Source: Bradyrhizobium septentrionale
Lineage (GTDB): Bacteria; Pseudomonadota; Alphaproteobacteria; Rhizobiales; Xanthobacteraceae
Assembly: GCF_011516645.4 (NCBI RefSeq)
Contig: NZ_CP088285.1
Location: 310,001 to 374,000, forward strand
DNA: 64,000 nt
Direction of reading: 5' to 3'
The position numbers were made by a program, and so were the translations under genes. Of this stretch, positions 34,159 to 41,032 are shown piece after piece (position 1 is the stretch's first letter; each line of letters starts with the position of its first letter). The notes beneath the pieces were generated by a model, which worked only from the letters and a program-made list of their open reading frames with translations, did no database searches and was not told the DNA's origin.

Positions 34159-34194
34159 TCTGGGTCCCAATCAAACTCTGGGTCCCAATCAAAC
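34159..34194. repeat. Perfect 18-base tandem repeat just upstream of pqqB
   Basis: TCTGGGTCCCAATCAAAC occurs twice head-to-tail (34159-34176, 34177-34194), ending about 20 bases before the pqqB ribosome site. It can arise by slippage and would change leader length by 18 bases per unit. Confidence 0.9.
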
Positions 34195-34228
34195 CTCGTC
34201 AGGGCCAAACTTCTCCAGGGGACGGATC

Positions 34229-35149
34229 ATGCTTCGTGTCGTCGTCCTGGGTGCCGCGGCGGGTGGCGGCGTTCCGCAGTGGAACTGCGGGTGTGCCGTC
34301 TGCAGGACGGCGCGAAGCGATCATCCGGAATTGCAGAGCACGCAAGCCTCGATCGCCGTCAGCGGCGACGGCGCGCACTGGTTCCTGGTCAACGCTTCCC
34401 CCGATCTGCGTCAGCAGCTGATCGCCACGCCGCAGCTGCATCCGAAGCCCGGCGCCTTGCGCCACAGCCCGATCGCCGGCGTCATCCTCACCAATGGCGA
34501 GATCGATGCGGTCGCGGGGCTGCTGTCGATGCGCGAGGGTTCGCCATTTGCGATCTACGCCCATGAGCGGGTGCTCGCGATCCTGCGCTCGAACAGCATC
34601 TTCAACGTGCTCAGTGAAAAGAACGTCGCGCGACGGCCGATCGCGGTGGATCAGGGCTTTGAACCGGCTTTGTCCGACGGATCGCCGTCGGGGCTCGAGG
34701 TGCTGCCGTTCGAGGTTCCCGGCAAGGGCGCCTGGTATCTCGAGGGCAAGGCGCACCCGGCGGGCGCCGGCGATACGCTCGGCCTGCGTATTGCGGACAA
34801 GCGCAGCGGCCAATACTTCTACTTCCTGGCCGCCTGCGCGCGGGTCACCGACGACCTGAAATCGCGGCTCAAGGGCGCCCCACTGGTGTTCTTCGACGGC
34901 ACGGTGTGGCGCGACGACGAACTGATCGCGGCGGGCCTTGGCAACAAGACCGGCCAGGGCATGGGACACATCGCGATGTCGGGCGATCAGGGTGCGATCG
35001 CGAGCCTCGCCGGGCTCGACATCGGACGAAAAGTGTTTTTGCATATCAACAACTCCAACCCGGCGCTGCTTGGGACCTCGGCCGAGCGCAAGGCGGCCGA
35101 ACAGGCGGGCTGGCAGATTCCTTCCGACGGAACGGAGATCGTGCTGTGA
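34229..35149 (+). CDS. pqqB: PQQ biosynthesis protein PqqB
   Basis: 306 residues of the metallo-beta-lactamase-fold PqqB family, shown in other species to hydroxylate the Glu-Tyr intermediate. N-terminus MLRVVVLGAAAGGGVPQWNC; the structural zinc cysteines are in NCGCAVC (19-25), the metal-binding region in VILTNGEIDAVAGLLSMREG, and the C-terminus has LHINNSNPAL. ATG 34229 has GGGGACGG just upstream; the frame runs 34 codons further up through the tandem repeat but without homology. Its stop overlaps pqqC. Confidence 0.95.
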   Translation: MLRVVVLGAAAGGGVPQWNCGCAVCRTARSDHPELQSTQASIAVSGDGAHWFLVNASPDLRQQLIATPQLHPKPGALRHSPIAGVILTNGEIDAVAGLLSMREGSPFAIYAHERVLAILRSNSIFNVLSEKNVARRPIAVDQGFEPALSDGSPSGLEVLPFEVPGKGAWYLEGKAHPAGAGDTLGLRIADKRSGQYFYFLAACARVTDDLKSRLKGAPLVFFDGTVWRDDELIAAGLGNKTGQGMGHIAMSGDQGAIASLAGLDIGRKVFLHINNSNPALLGTSAERKAAEQAGWQIPSDGTEIVL

Positions 35150-35925
35150 ATGTGGTGCCTACAAACGGAATGACCGCGCTCTCGATCGGCAAGGGCATCA
35201 CGCTCGACAGCGCCGAGGCGATGGAGGCGACGCTGCGCCAGATCGGCGCGACGCGCTATCACAGCCTGCACCCGTTCCACCGCCTGCTGCACGGCGGCAA
35301 GCTGAACAAGGGCCAGGTCCAGGCCTGGGCGCTCAACCGCTATTATTACCAGAGCACGATCCCGCTGAAGGACGCGATGGTGATCTCGCGCTTCCGCGAC
35401 CGCAACACACGGGTCGAGTGGCGTCACCGCATCGAGGATCATGACGGCGATCTCGGCACTGAGGGCGGCATCGAGCGCTGGCTGAAGCTGACCGAAGGCC
35501 TCGGCCTTGCCACGGCCTATGTGGAATCCACCGAAGGGATTTTGCCGGCGACGCGCTTCGCCGTCGAAGCCTATGTGCATTTCTGCCGCGACCGCACGCC
35601 GCTGGAGGCGATCGCCTCCTCGCTCACCGAATTGTTCGCGCCGAACCTGCACGAGGAGCGCATCTCGGGAATGCTGAAGCATTACGACTTCGTCAACCCC
35701 GATATCATGAGCTATTTCAGCCGCCGCCTGACCCAGGCGCCGCGCGACGCCGGCTTTGCGCTCGAATACGTCAAGCAGCACGCCAAGACGCCGGCCGAGC
35801 GCGAAGCGGTATGCAACGCGCTGATCTTCAAGACCAACGTGCTGTGGGTGCAGCTCGACGCGCTGTATCACGCCTATGTCGACGGCCACATTCCGCCCGG
35901 CGCCTTCGTGCCGAAAGCGAGCTAG
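35146..35925 (+). CDS. pqqC: PQQ synthase PqqC
   Basis: 259 residues. PqqC is the cofactor-free oxidase that performs ring closure and the final oxidations to PQQ. Visible: HSLHPFHRLLHGGKLNKGQV, NRYYYQSTIPLKDAMV, RIEDHDGD and LYHAYVDG. The start is GTG 35146, overlapping the pqqB stop as GTGA, so translation is coupled; ATG 35170 is possible but would lose family N-terminal residues. The stop codon TAG is the first three bases of an intergenic repeat. Confidence 0.95.
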   Translation: MNVVPTNGMTALSIGKGITLDSAEAMEATLRQIGATRYHSLHPFHRLLHGGKLNKGQVQAWALNRYYYQSTIPLKDAMVISRFRDRNTRVEWRHRIEDHDGDLGTEGGIERWLKLTEGLGLATAYVESTEGILPATRFAVEAYVHFCRDRTPLEAIASSLTELFAPNLHEERISGMLKHYDFVNPDIMSYFSRRLTQAPRDAGFALEYVKQHAKTPAEREAVCNALIFKTNVLWVQLDALYHAYVDGHIPPGAFVPKAS

Positions 35926-35975
35926 AGCATGATCCGGAAAAGTGGGAACCGGTTTTCCGAAAGATCATGCTCAAA
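35923..35975. repeat. Palindromic repeat between pqqC and pqqD
   Basis: TAGAGCATGATCCGGAAAA...GGAACCGGTTTTCCGAAAG and ATCATGCTCAAA: the outer arms GAGCATGAT / ATCATGCTC and inner arms CCGGAAAA / TTTTCCG flank GTGGGAACCGG. I recognise this as a dispersed rhizobial repeat. It fills most of the 66-base gap inside the operon. Confidence 0.75.
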
Positions 35976-35991
35976 TAAAGAGACTTAGATC

Positions 35992-36300
35992 ATGGCCAGC
36001 CGCAACATCAGCGTCAGCGAGACCAGCCGGCCGAAACTGCCGCGCCACACCAGGCTGAAATTCGACGAGACGCGGCAGGTCTGGGTGATCCTGGCGCCGG
36101 AACGCGTGCTGGCGCCGGACGAGATCGCGGTCGAGGTGCTGCATCTCTGCGACGGCGTGCGCAATGTCGCCGAGATGGTGGACCAGCTCGCGGAAAAATA
36201 CGCCGCGCCACGCGAGGCGATCGCGACCGACGTGATTGCAATGCTGCAGGATCTGGCCGACAAGGGCTTTCTCACCGAAGCGCGCGAGAGCACAGCATGA
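35992..36300 (+). CDS. pqqD: PqqA-binding chaperone PqqD
   Basis: 102 residues, winged-helix RiPP recognition element that holds PqqA and presents it to PqqE. Contains RLKFDETRQVWVILAPERVL, ADEIAVEVLHLCDG-type region (PDEIAVEVLHLCDGVRNV) and VIAMLQDLADKGFL. ATG 35992 lacks a strong ribosome site (AGAGACTTAG upstream). The stop overlaps pqqE as ATGA. Confidence 0.95.
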   Translation: MASRNISVSETSRPKLPRHTRLKFDETRQVWVILAPERVLAPDEIAVEVLHLCDGVRNVAEMVDQLAEKYAAPREAIATDVIAMLQDLADKGFLTEARESTA

Positions 36301-37517
36301 GTGACACGCTCGCCGACAACAAGACGACACCATCAGGCCCGAGCGACGGGCTCGCGGTGCTGGAAGGCGCCCGCTCGGCGGCCGAAACCTACGGCATCCC
36401 GCTCGCGGTGCTGCTCGAGATCACCCACCGCTGCCCGCTGCAATGCCCCTATTGCTCGAATCCGGTCGAGCTCGACCGCGGCTCTACCGAGCTCACCACC
36501 GACGAATGGAAGAAGGTGCTGAGCGAGCTTGCCGAACTCGGCGTGCTGCAGATCCATTTCTCCGGCGGCGAGCCGACCGCGCGCAAGGACATCGTCGAGC
36601 TGGTGCAGCATGCGACCGATGTCGGGCTCTATTCCAACCTGATCACCTCGGCCGTGCTGCTGACCAGGGCCAAGCTCGCGGCGCTGGCCGATGCCGGCCT
36701 CAGCCATGTGCAGATCAGTTTCCAGGGCAACGAACCCATCGTCGCGGATCGCGTGGCCGGGCTGAAGGACGCGCACAAAAAGAAGCTCGAGGTCGCGAAA
36801 TGGACGCGCGAGCTTGAACTGCCGCTCACGGTGAATGCCGTGATGCACCGGCAGAACCTGCATCAGCTCCCCGACATCATCCAGATGGCGGTCGACCTCG
36901 ACGCCGACCGGCTCGAGGTCGCCAACGTGCAGTATTACGGCTGGGCGCTGAAGAACCGCGCCGCGCTGATGCCGACGGTCGCGCAGATCGAAGAGACCAG
37001 CCGCCTCGTCGAGGAGGCGCAGGCCCGCCTGAAGGGCACGCTCGCGATCGACTACGTCGTTCCGGATTACTACGCGCTGCGGCCGAAGAAATGCATGGGC
37101 GGCTGGGGCCGCCAGTTCTTCAACATCTCGCCGGCCGGCAAGGTGCTGCCGTGCCACGCCGCCGAAAGCATCACCGGGCTCGAATTCGAGTCGGTGCGCT
37201 CGAACCATTCGATCGCCTGGATCTGGCAGAACTCGGAGGCCTTCAACCGCTATCGCGGCACGGGCTGGATGCCGGAGCCGTGCAAGTCCTGCGAATTCCG
37301 CGAGGTCGATTACGGCGGCTGCCGCTGCCAGGCCTTTGCCCTGACCGGCGACGCCGGCAACACCGATCCGGCCTGTGCGCTGTCGCCGCGGCACGAGGAG
37401 ATCTTCAAGCAGGCCGAGCAGGAATCCGCCGGCATGCAGAATCGTTTCCTCTATCGCAATTTTGCCGGCGGCACGCTGGAGGCGGACGAACGCCAGGACA
37501 AACGTGATGGCGCCTGA
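36297..37517 (+). CDS. pqqE: Radical SAM PqqA cross-linking enzyme PqqE
   Basis: 406 residues. The radical-SAM cluster motif C-x3-C-x2-C is C46/C50/C53 in THRCPLQCPYCSN; GGEPTARKD is the SAM-binding GGE motif. The C-terminal SPASM domain shows the auxiliary cluster cysteines in KKCMGGWGRQFFNISP, LPCHAAE, CKSCEFREVDYGGCRCQAF and DPACALS. It forms the C-C bond between Glu16 and Tyr20 of PqqA. ATG 36297 overlaps the pqqD stop by four bases; its own end overlaps the next gene by 11 bases. Confidence 0.97.
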   Translation: MSDTLADNKTTPSGPSDGLAVLEGARSAAETYGIPLAVLLEITHRCPLQCPYCSNPVELDRGSTELTTDEWKKVLSELAELGVLQIHFSGGEPTARKDIVELVQHATDVGLYSNLITSAVLLTRAKLAALADAGLSHVQISFQGNEPIVADRVAGLKDAHKKKLEVAKWTRELELPLTVNAVMHRQNLHQLPDIIQMAVDLDADRLEVANVQYYGWALKNRAALMPTVAQIEETSRLVEEAQARLKGTLAIDYVVPDYYALRPKKCMGGWGRQFFNISPAGKVLPCHAAESITGLEFESVRSNHSIAWIWQNSEAFNRYRGTGWMPEPCKSCEFREVDYGGCRCQAFALTGDAGNTDPACALSPRHEEIFKQAEQESAGMQNRFLYRNFAGGTLEADERQDKRDGA

Positions 37518-38481
37518 CGCCGATGCTGGCAAGGCCGCGAGGCGCGCCGATCCTTTTGCTCCCCTGACATCGGAATGGCTCGATGTCGGCAGTGGCCACA
37601 ACCTCCATGTCGAGAGCGTTGGGCGCGAAGGCGGCGTTCCCGCGGTCTATCTGCATGGTGGTCCCGGCAGCGGTTGCCAGCCCGATCATCGCCGGCTGTT
37701 CGATCCCGAGCGCTTTCACGCCGTGCTGTTCGACCAGCGCGGCTGCGGCCGTAGCCGGCCGAAGGGCAGCCGCGACCACAACACGACGCAGCATTTGATT
37801 GCGGACATGGAGAAGATCCGCGAGCGGTTCGGCTTCGCGCGCTGGATGGTGGTCGGCGGCTCCTGGGGCGCGACGCTGGCGCTGGCCTATGCGCAAGCCC
37901 ATCCCGAGCGCGTCAGCGGCCTGGTGCTGCGCGCGACGTTTCTCGGCACCAGCGACGAGCTGGAGGATGTCTTCCTGCGGACCTTGCCGCGGTTCTATCC
38001 GTCCCTCCACAAAGACTTCCTCAACTTCCTGCCCGAGCAGGACCGTGCAGCGCCGCTTGCGGCCTATTACCGCCGCATCCTCGATCCCGACGCCGCGGTG
38101 CATGCGCCGGCCGCGCGCGCCTGGCACGACACCGAGCGCACGCTGTCGGAGCATACGCCGAAGCAGACGCGGCTCGATCTCAAGTCATCAGGCGCCCTGC
38201 CCTCGACGCCGTTCATGGAAGCGCATTACTTCGCCAATGATTGCTTCATGCGGCCGAACCAGCTGATGGACGACGCCGGCAAGCTCGCCGGCATTCCCGG
38301 CATCCTGGTGCAGGGCCGCTACGATCTGCTGTGCCCGCCCGCGACCTCGCACGCGCTCGCCGCGCGCTGGCCGGACAGCGAGGTCCGCATCATCGATGGC
38401 GCCGGCCACATCCTCTACGACCCCGGCATCCGCAACGCCGTGATGAAGGCGATCGCCGATGTGGCGGCGAAGGCGACGTGA
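37507..38481 (+). CDS. pip: Proline iminopeptidase-type alpha/beta hydrolase, overlapping pqqE
   Basis: 324 residues of peptidase family S33. Visible: VYLHGGPGSGCQPDH (oxyanion HGGPG), FDQRGCGRSRP, nucleophile Ser119 in VVGGSWGATLAL, catalytic Asp in VQGRYDLLCPP and His in DGAGHILYD. It removes N-terminal proline from peptides in the cytoplasm. ATG 37507 lies inside the last codons of pqqE (11-base overlap), so it is part of the pqq operon. No pqqF-like protease is seen, which raises the possibility that it helps process PqqA fragments; that is inference only. Confidence 0.9.
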   Translation: MAPDADAGKAARRADPFAPLTSEWLDVGSGHNLHVESVGREGGVPAVYLHGGPGSGCQPDHRRLFDPERFHAVLFDQRGCGRSRPKGSRDHNTTQHLIADMEKIRERFGFARWMVVGGSWGATLALAYAQAHPERVSGLVLRATFLGTSDELEDVFLRTLPRFYPSLHKDFLNFLPEQDRAAPLAAYYRRILDPDAAVHAPAARAWHDTERTLSEHTPKQTRLDLKSSGALPSTPFMEAHYFANDCFMRPNQLMDDAGKLAGIPGILVQGRYDLLCPPATSHALAARWPDSEVRIIDGAGHILYDPGIRNAVMKAIADVAAKAT

Positions 38482-38596
38482 GATTGCGTTCAATGGCAAC
38501 CGCGGTGGGATTCGATACCATCTTCACGGCGCGCTCAAAACGCTGCCAGGCATCGGGCTCTAGTTCAATTTCTCGGATATCGGATTTCTTCGCCAT
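38482..38596 (-). pseudogene. 5' fragment of a small conserved gene, truncated
   Basis: From ATG 38596-38594 the minus strand reads MAKKSDIREIELEPDAWQRF and ERAVKMVSN, which looks like the N-terminus of a small rhizobial protein family. After about 30 residues the similarity ends and the frame runs antisense into the 3' end of the iminopeptidase gene, finishing at 38390. I think the rest of the gene was lost when the neighbouring DNA changed. Family recognition is from memory. Confidence 0.4.
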
Positions 38597-39116
38597 GCCA
38601 GACACCGATTTGAAGGCCCTGTATGCTGCAGTGGGCCGAGCTATTAGCGAGTGGGAAACGCTCGAGGCTCACCTTTCATATACGTACTCGATATTCGAGG
38701 GCAGACCAGTAGATAGCGCGCTACTGAGAGACTATGGCCGCGAGGCCCGGATATTCAGAACAAGGATGGAGGCTGTTCGAGCCTCTGCCGAAAAGTACTT
38801 TCAGTCGCACCCAAACCAAGAGCAAGAGGCCCGCTTCGAGGCGCTTGTCTCAAAAGCCGAAGAACTATCTACACTTAGAAACCGAATAGCCCATGGCATG
38901 GTTATGGGCCAGCAGGCATCTCCCGGCCAAACTCTATATTCGCTAATTCCCCCTTCCCATGGCTTTCACCACCTGACCAAAAAGGACGGCGGCGAAAGCT
39001 ACAGCTACGATTCAAAGGAAATAGAGGCGCATACCGACAGCTTTATCAAGCTTGCGACCGACGTGCAGAAGTTCAATCACGAGCGCCACCCGCCGTATGG
39101 AGCCCGCAACCCATAG
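38595..39116 (+). CDS. HEPN-like helical protein, lower-GC accessory gene
   Basis: 173 residues, mostly helical. Near the middle, STLRNRIAHGMV holds R95-x4-H100, the Rx4-6H motif of HEPN domains (RNases or nucleotide-binding proteins in toxin-antitoxin, CRISPR and abortive-infection systems). The N-terminal helices (AVGRAISEWETLEAHLSYTY) fit the HEPN four-helix bundle. The base composition is clearly lower in GC than the pqq genes (runs such as TATTAGCGAGTGGGAAACG), suggesting transfer. ATG 38595 has no clear ribosome site and overlaps the start of the fragment on the other strand. No nucleotidyltransferase or antitoxin partner is seen. Confidence 0.6.
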   Translation: MPDTDLKALYAAVGRAISEWETLEAHLSYTYSIFEGRPVDSALLRDYGREARIFRTRMEAVRASAEKYFQSHPNQEQEARFEALVSKAEELSTLRNRIAHGMVMGQQASPGQTLYSLIPPSHGFHHLTKKDGGESYSYDSKEIEAHTDSFIKLATDVQKFNHERHPPYGARNP

Positions 39117-39579
39117 CAAGCAGAATTTTTCTGGCGAGGTTCCGGGCGCCATAGTGTGTAATGTCATCCAGTTCACACTCAATTACTGCCGCGATCTTCA
39201 GCACATCTTCAGCTGACTGGCCGGGGTAGAGTGCGACACCAATATCGCCCACTACTCCACACACCATGCCTCCGTACAATTGCCTGGGCGCGCCAGCCTC
39301 GTTAGACGAAGCGCCTGTTCGATATCGCCCGCTAACTGCGCTCGGCGCTTTGCTAGGCCGTTCAAGGCAAGTTCGTTCATCATTTTTCACGGCTGATGAA
39401 TGGATATCGAAATCAAAAATCCGACTCCGATGAGGGAAACAATCAAAATGGATCTGAGATAGGAGATTATTTCCCTGAATTGCTCGTCCATCATGCTTAA
39501 CCCCGCAATGTCGTGAGGGTGAGGAATCTAGCATTGCGGGCAGCTTGGGTCGCCGCTTTGGAAGGTGAGTTTGCTACCT
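39117..39579. other. 463-base lower-GC stretch with gene debris
   Basis: Same composition as the HEPN-like gene. Apart from the fragment at 39252-39380 I see nothing coding. A minus-strand frame spanning 39073-39534 exists but has no protein-like character. Probably the remnant of a transferred segment. Confidence 0.5.
39252..39380 (-). pseudogene. Fragment of a small coiled-coil hypothetical protein
   Basis: From ATG 39380 the minus strand reads MNELALNGLAKRRAQLAGDI then EQALRL before losing likeness and stopping after 42 residues. The KRRA-LAGDIE start recalls a family of short coiled-coil proteins often found in mobile regions. It has no ribosome site and the rest of the family pattern is absent, so it is probably a remnant. 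Confidence 0.35.
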
Positions 39580-39705
39580 AATGCCGGATCAAACCGGCGA
39601 AGAACGCCCGGTACTCGGTCAGAACAAGATAGTCGCGGTTCTGGAGCAGCGTTGGCTGCGCGACCTGGACCTGCTCGCCGGCCAGGCGGCCGCCCTTGCG
39701 CGATT
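39580..39705 (-). pseudogene. Decayed copy of the 3' end of the adjacent DUF1501 gene
   Basis: The minus strand reads GGRLAGEQVQVAQPTLLQNR, DYLVLTEYRAFFAGLIRH and TAG. This aligns with GGRMAGEQVKVAEATLFQNR, DYPVLTDYRAFFAGLIQ in the intact gene 300 bases away; by eye about four fifths of the bases agree over 100 positions. It lacks both the N-terminal bulk and the last 25 residues. Confidence 0.85.
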
Positions 39706-39823
39706 TCTGAATAATAGAAGAATACCGCTGATTTGCCCGACGTGTCAAGTTGCCGTGTCGAACACCGGCAACCGACGGCTACTTTGCATGGGGTTGTTTT
39801 CGATATTTTGGCAGTGCCCCCCT

Positions 39824-41017
39824 TCAAACCAAATTCAGATCCTTCGGCTTGATGCCGGTGAAGATGCGCTCGAGGCTCGGCTGCTGCAGGCCGTAGACGC
39901 GCTGGATCAGGCCGGCGAAGAACGCCCTGTAGTCGGTCAGCACGGGATAATCGCGGTTCTGGAACAGTGTCGCCTCCGCGACCTTGACCTGCTCGCCGGC
40001 CATCCGTCCGCCATTGATGCCGCCGCCCATCACCCAATAGACGCTGCCATGGCCGTGATCGGTGCCGTGGTTGCCGTTCTCGCGGAAGGTGCGGCCGAAT
40101 TCGGAGATCACGACCACGACGGTGTCGCGCCACATCGCCGGCCCGATCTCCTCGGCGAAACCGGCAAGGCCGCGGCCGAGCTCACCGAGGCGGCTGGCAA
40201 GATAGCCGGTCGCCGCACCCTGGTTGACATGGGTGTCCCAGCCGCCGACATCGACGAAGCCGAGATTGAACTGCTCGCGCATCAAGTGCCCGATCCGGCG
40301 CGCCGACAGCTCGAAGCCGCGTGGCGAGACTGCGCCGCGGTTTGCCGCCGTCATCTCCTCGGAGACGGATTTGTAGACATCGTCGCGGACGCGAAAGCCC
40401 TCCGCCACCGAGTTCGCCAGACTGCCCTGCGTGTACATCTGCTTGATCAATTGCGCCTGGCGGTCGTCGACCCCGGGCTTGCTGACGCTCGCGATGCTGG
40501 TGTTCGGGACCTGGGCGTGGCCGCGGAAGATCAGCGGCAGCTGATCGGTGAAGGAGATCGGCTTCACCCGCGTCAGCTCGCTGGCCAGCCGGCTCATGAA
40601 GCCGGAGCGGTAGTCGCGGCTGCCGCCGACCGTCTGCCCGAGCTCGATCGTGTCCTGGGTCTCGAAATGACTGCGCGAGAGGTCGTCGGTACAACCGGCG
40701 AACGGAACGAATGCGATCTCGCGTTTGGCCCACAGCGGATAGATCGAATCACGCAGCGCCGGATGCAGCCCCCATCCGGCATCGAGCGCCAGCGCAGCGT
40801 TCGGATTGCCGGCATCCGGCCGCGCGATCGCAAGCGTCGGGCGCGTGGCGTAGTAGAACTCGCTGCCGACCGGCACGATCACATTGGCGGCGTCGTAGGC
40901 GCCGCGCAGGAACACGACGAGCAGCCGCGCGTCGGTCGCGGGCGCCGCCCAGACCCGGCCGGCAACGGTGAGAGACGCGGAAGCAGCGAAGGCCTTGATC
41001 AGGTCGCGGCGGTTCAT
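39824..41017 (-). CDS. DUF1501 protein, Tat-type leader
   Basis: 397 residues. The N-terminus MNRRDLIKAFAASASLTVAG RVWA is a twin-arginine-like leader (NRRDLIK). The body has the sulfatase/alkaline-phosphatase-like fold expected for DUF1501: LLVVFLRGAYDAANVIVP, GYLASRLGELGRGLAGFAEE, VVVVISEFGRTFRENGNHGTDHGHGSVYWVMGG (E, R, H metal-like cluster). Function unknown in all species; usually paired with DUF1800, as here (15-base gap). ATG 41017 follows GGGAGG. A partial copy of its 3' end lies at 39580. Confidence 0.9.
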   Translation of the reverse strand: MNRRDLIKAFAASASLTVAGRVWAAPATDARLLVVFLRGAYDAANVIVPVGSEFYYATRPTLAIARPDAGNPNAALALDAGWGLHPALRDSIYPLWAKREIAFVPFAGCTDDLSRSHFETQDTIELGQTVGGSRDYRSGFMSRLASELTRVKPISFTDQLPLIFRGHAQVPNTSIASVSKPGVDDRQAQLIKQMYTQGSLANSVAEGFRVRDDVYKSVSEEMTAANRGAVSPRGFELSARRIGHLMREQFNLGFVDVGGWDTHVNQGAATGYLASRLGELGRGLAGFAEEIGPAMWRDTVVVVISEFGRTFRENGNHGTDHGHGSVYWVMGGGINGGRMAGEQVKVAEATLFQNRDYPVLTDYRAFFAGLIQRVYGLQQPSLERIFTGIKPKDLNLV

Positions 41018-41032
41018 TGGCGAACCTCCCTT

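Noticed and set aside
39073..39534. 153-codon minus-strand frame in the lower-GC patch
   Set aside because: No protein-like pattern, no ribosome site, and it overlaps the HEPN-like 3' end; likely chance.
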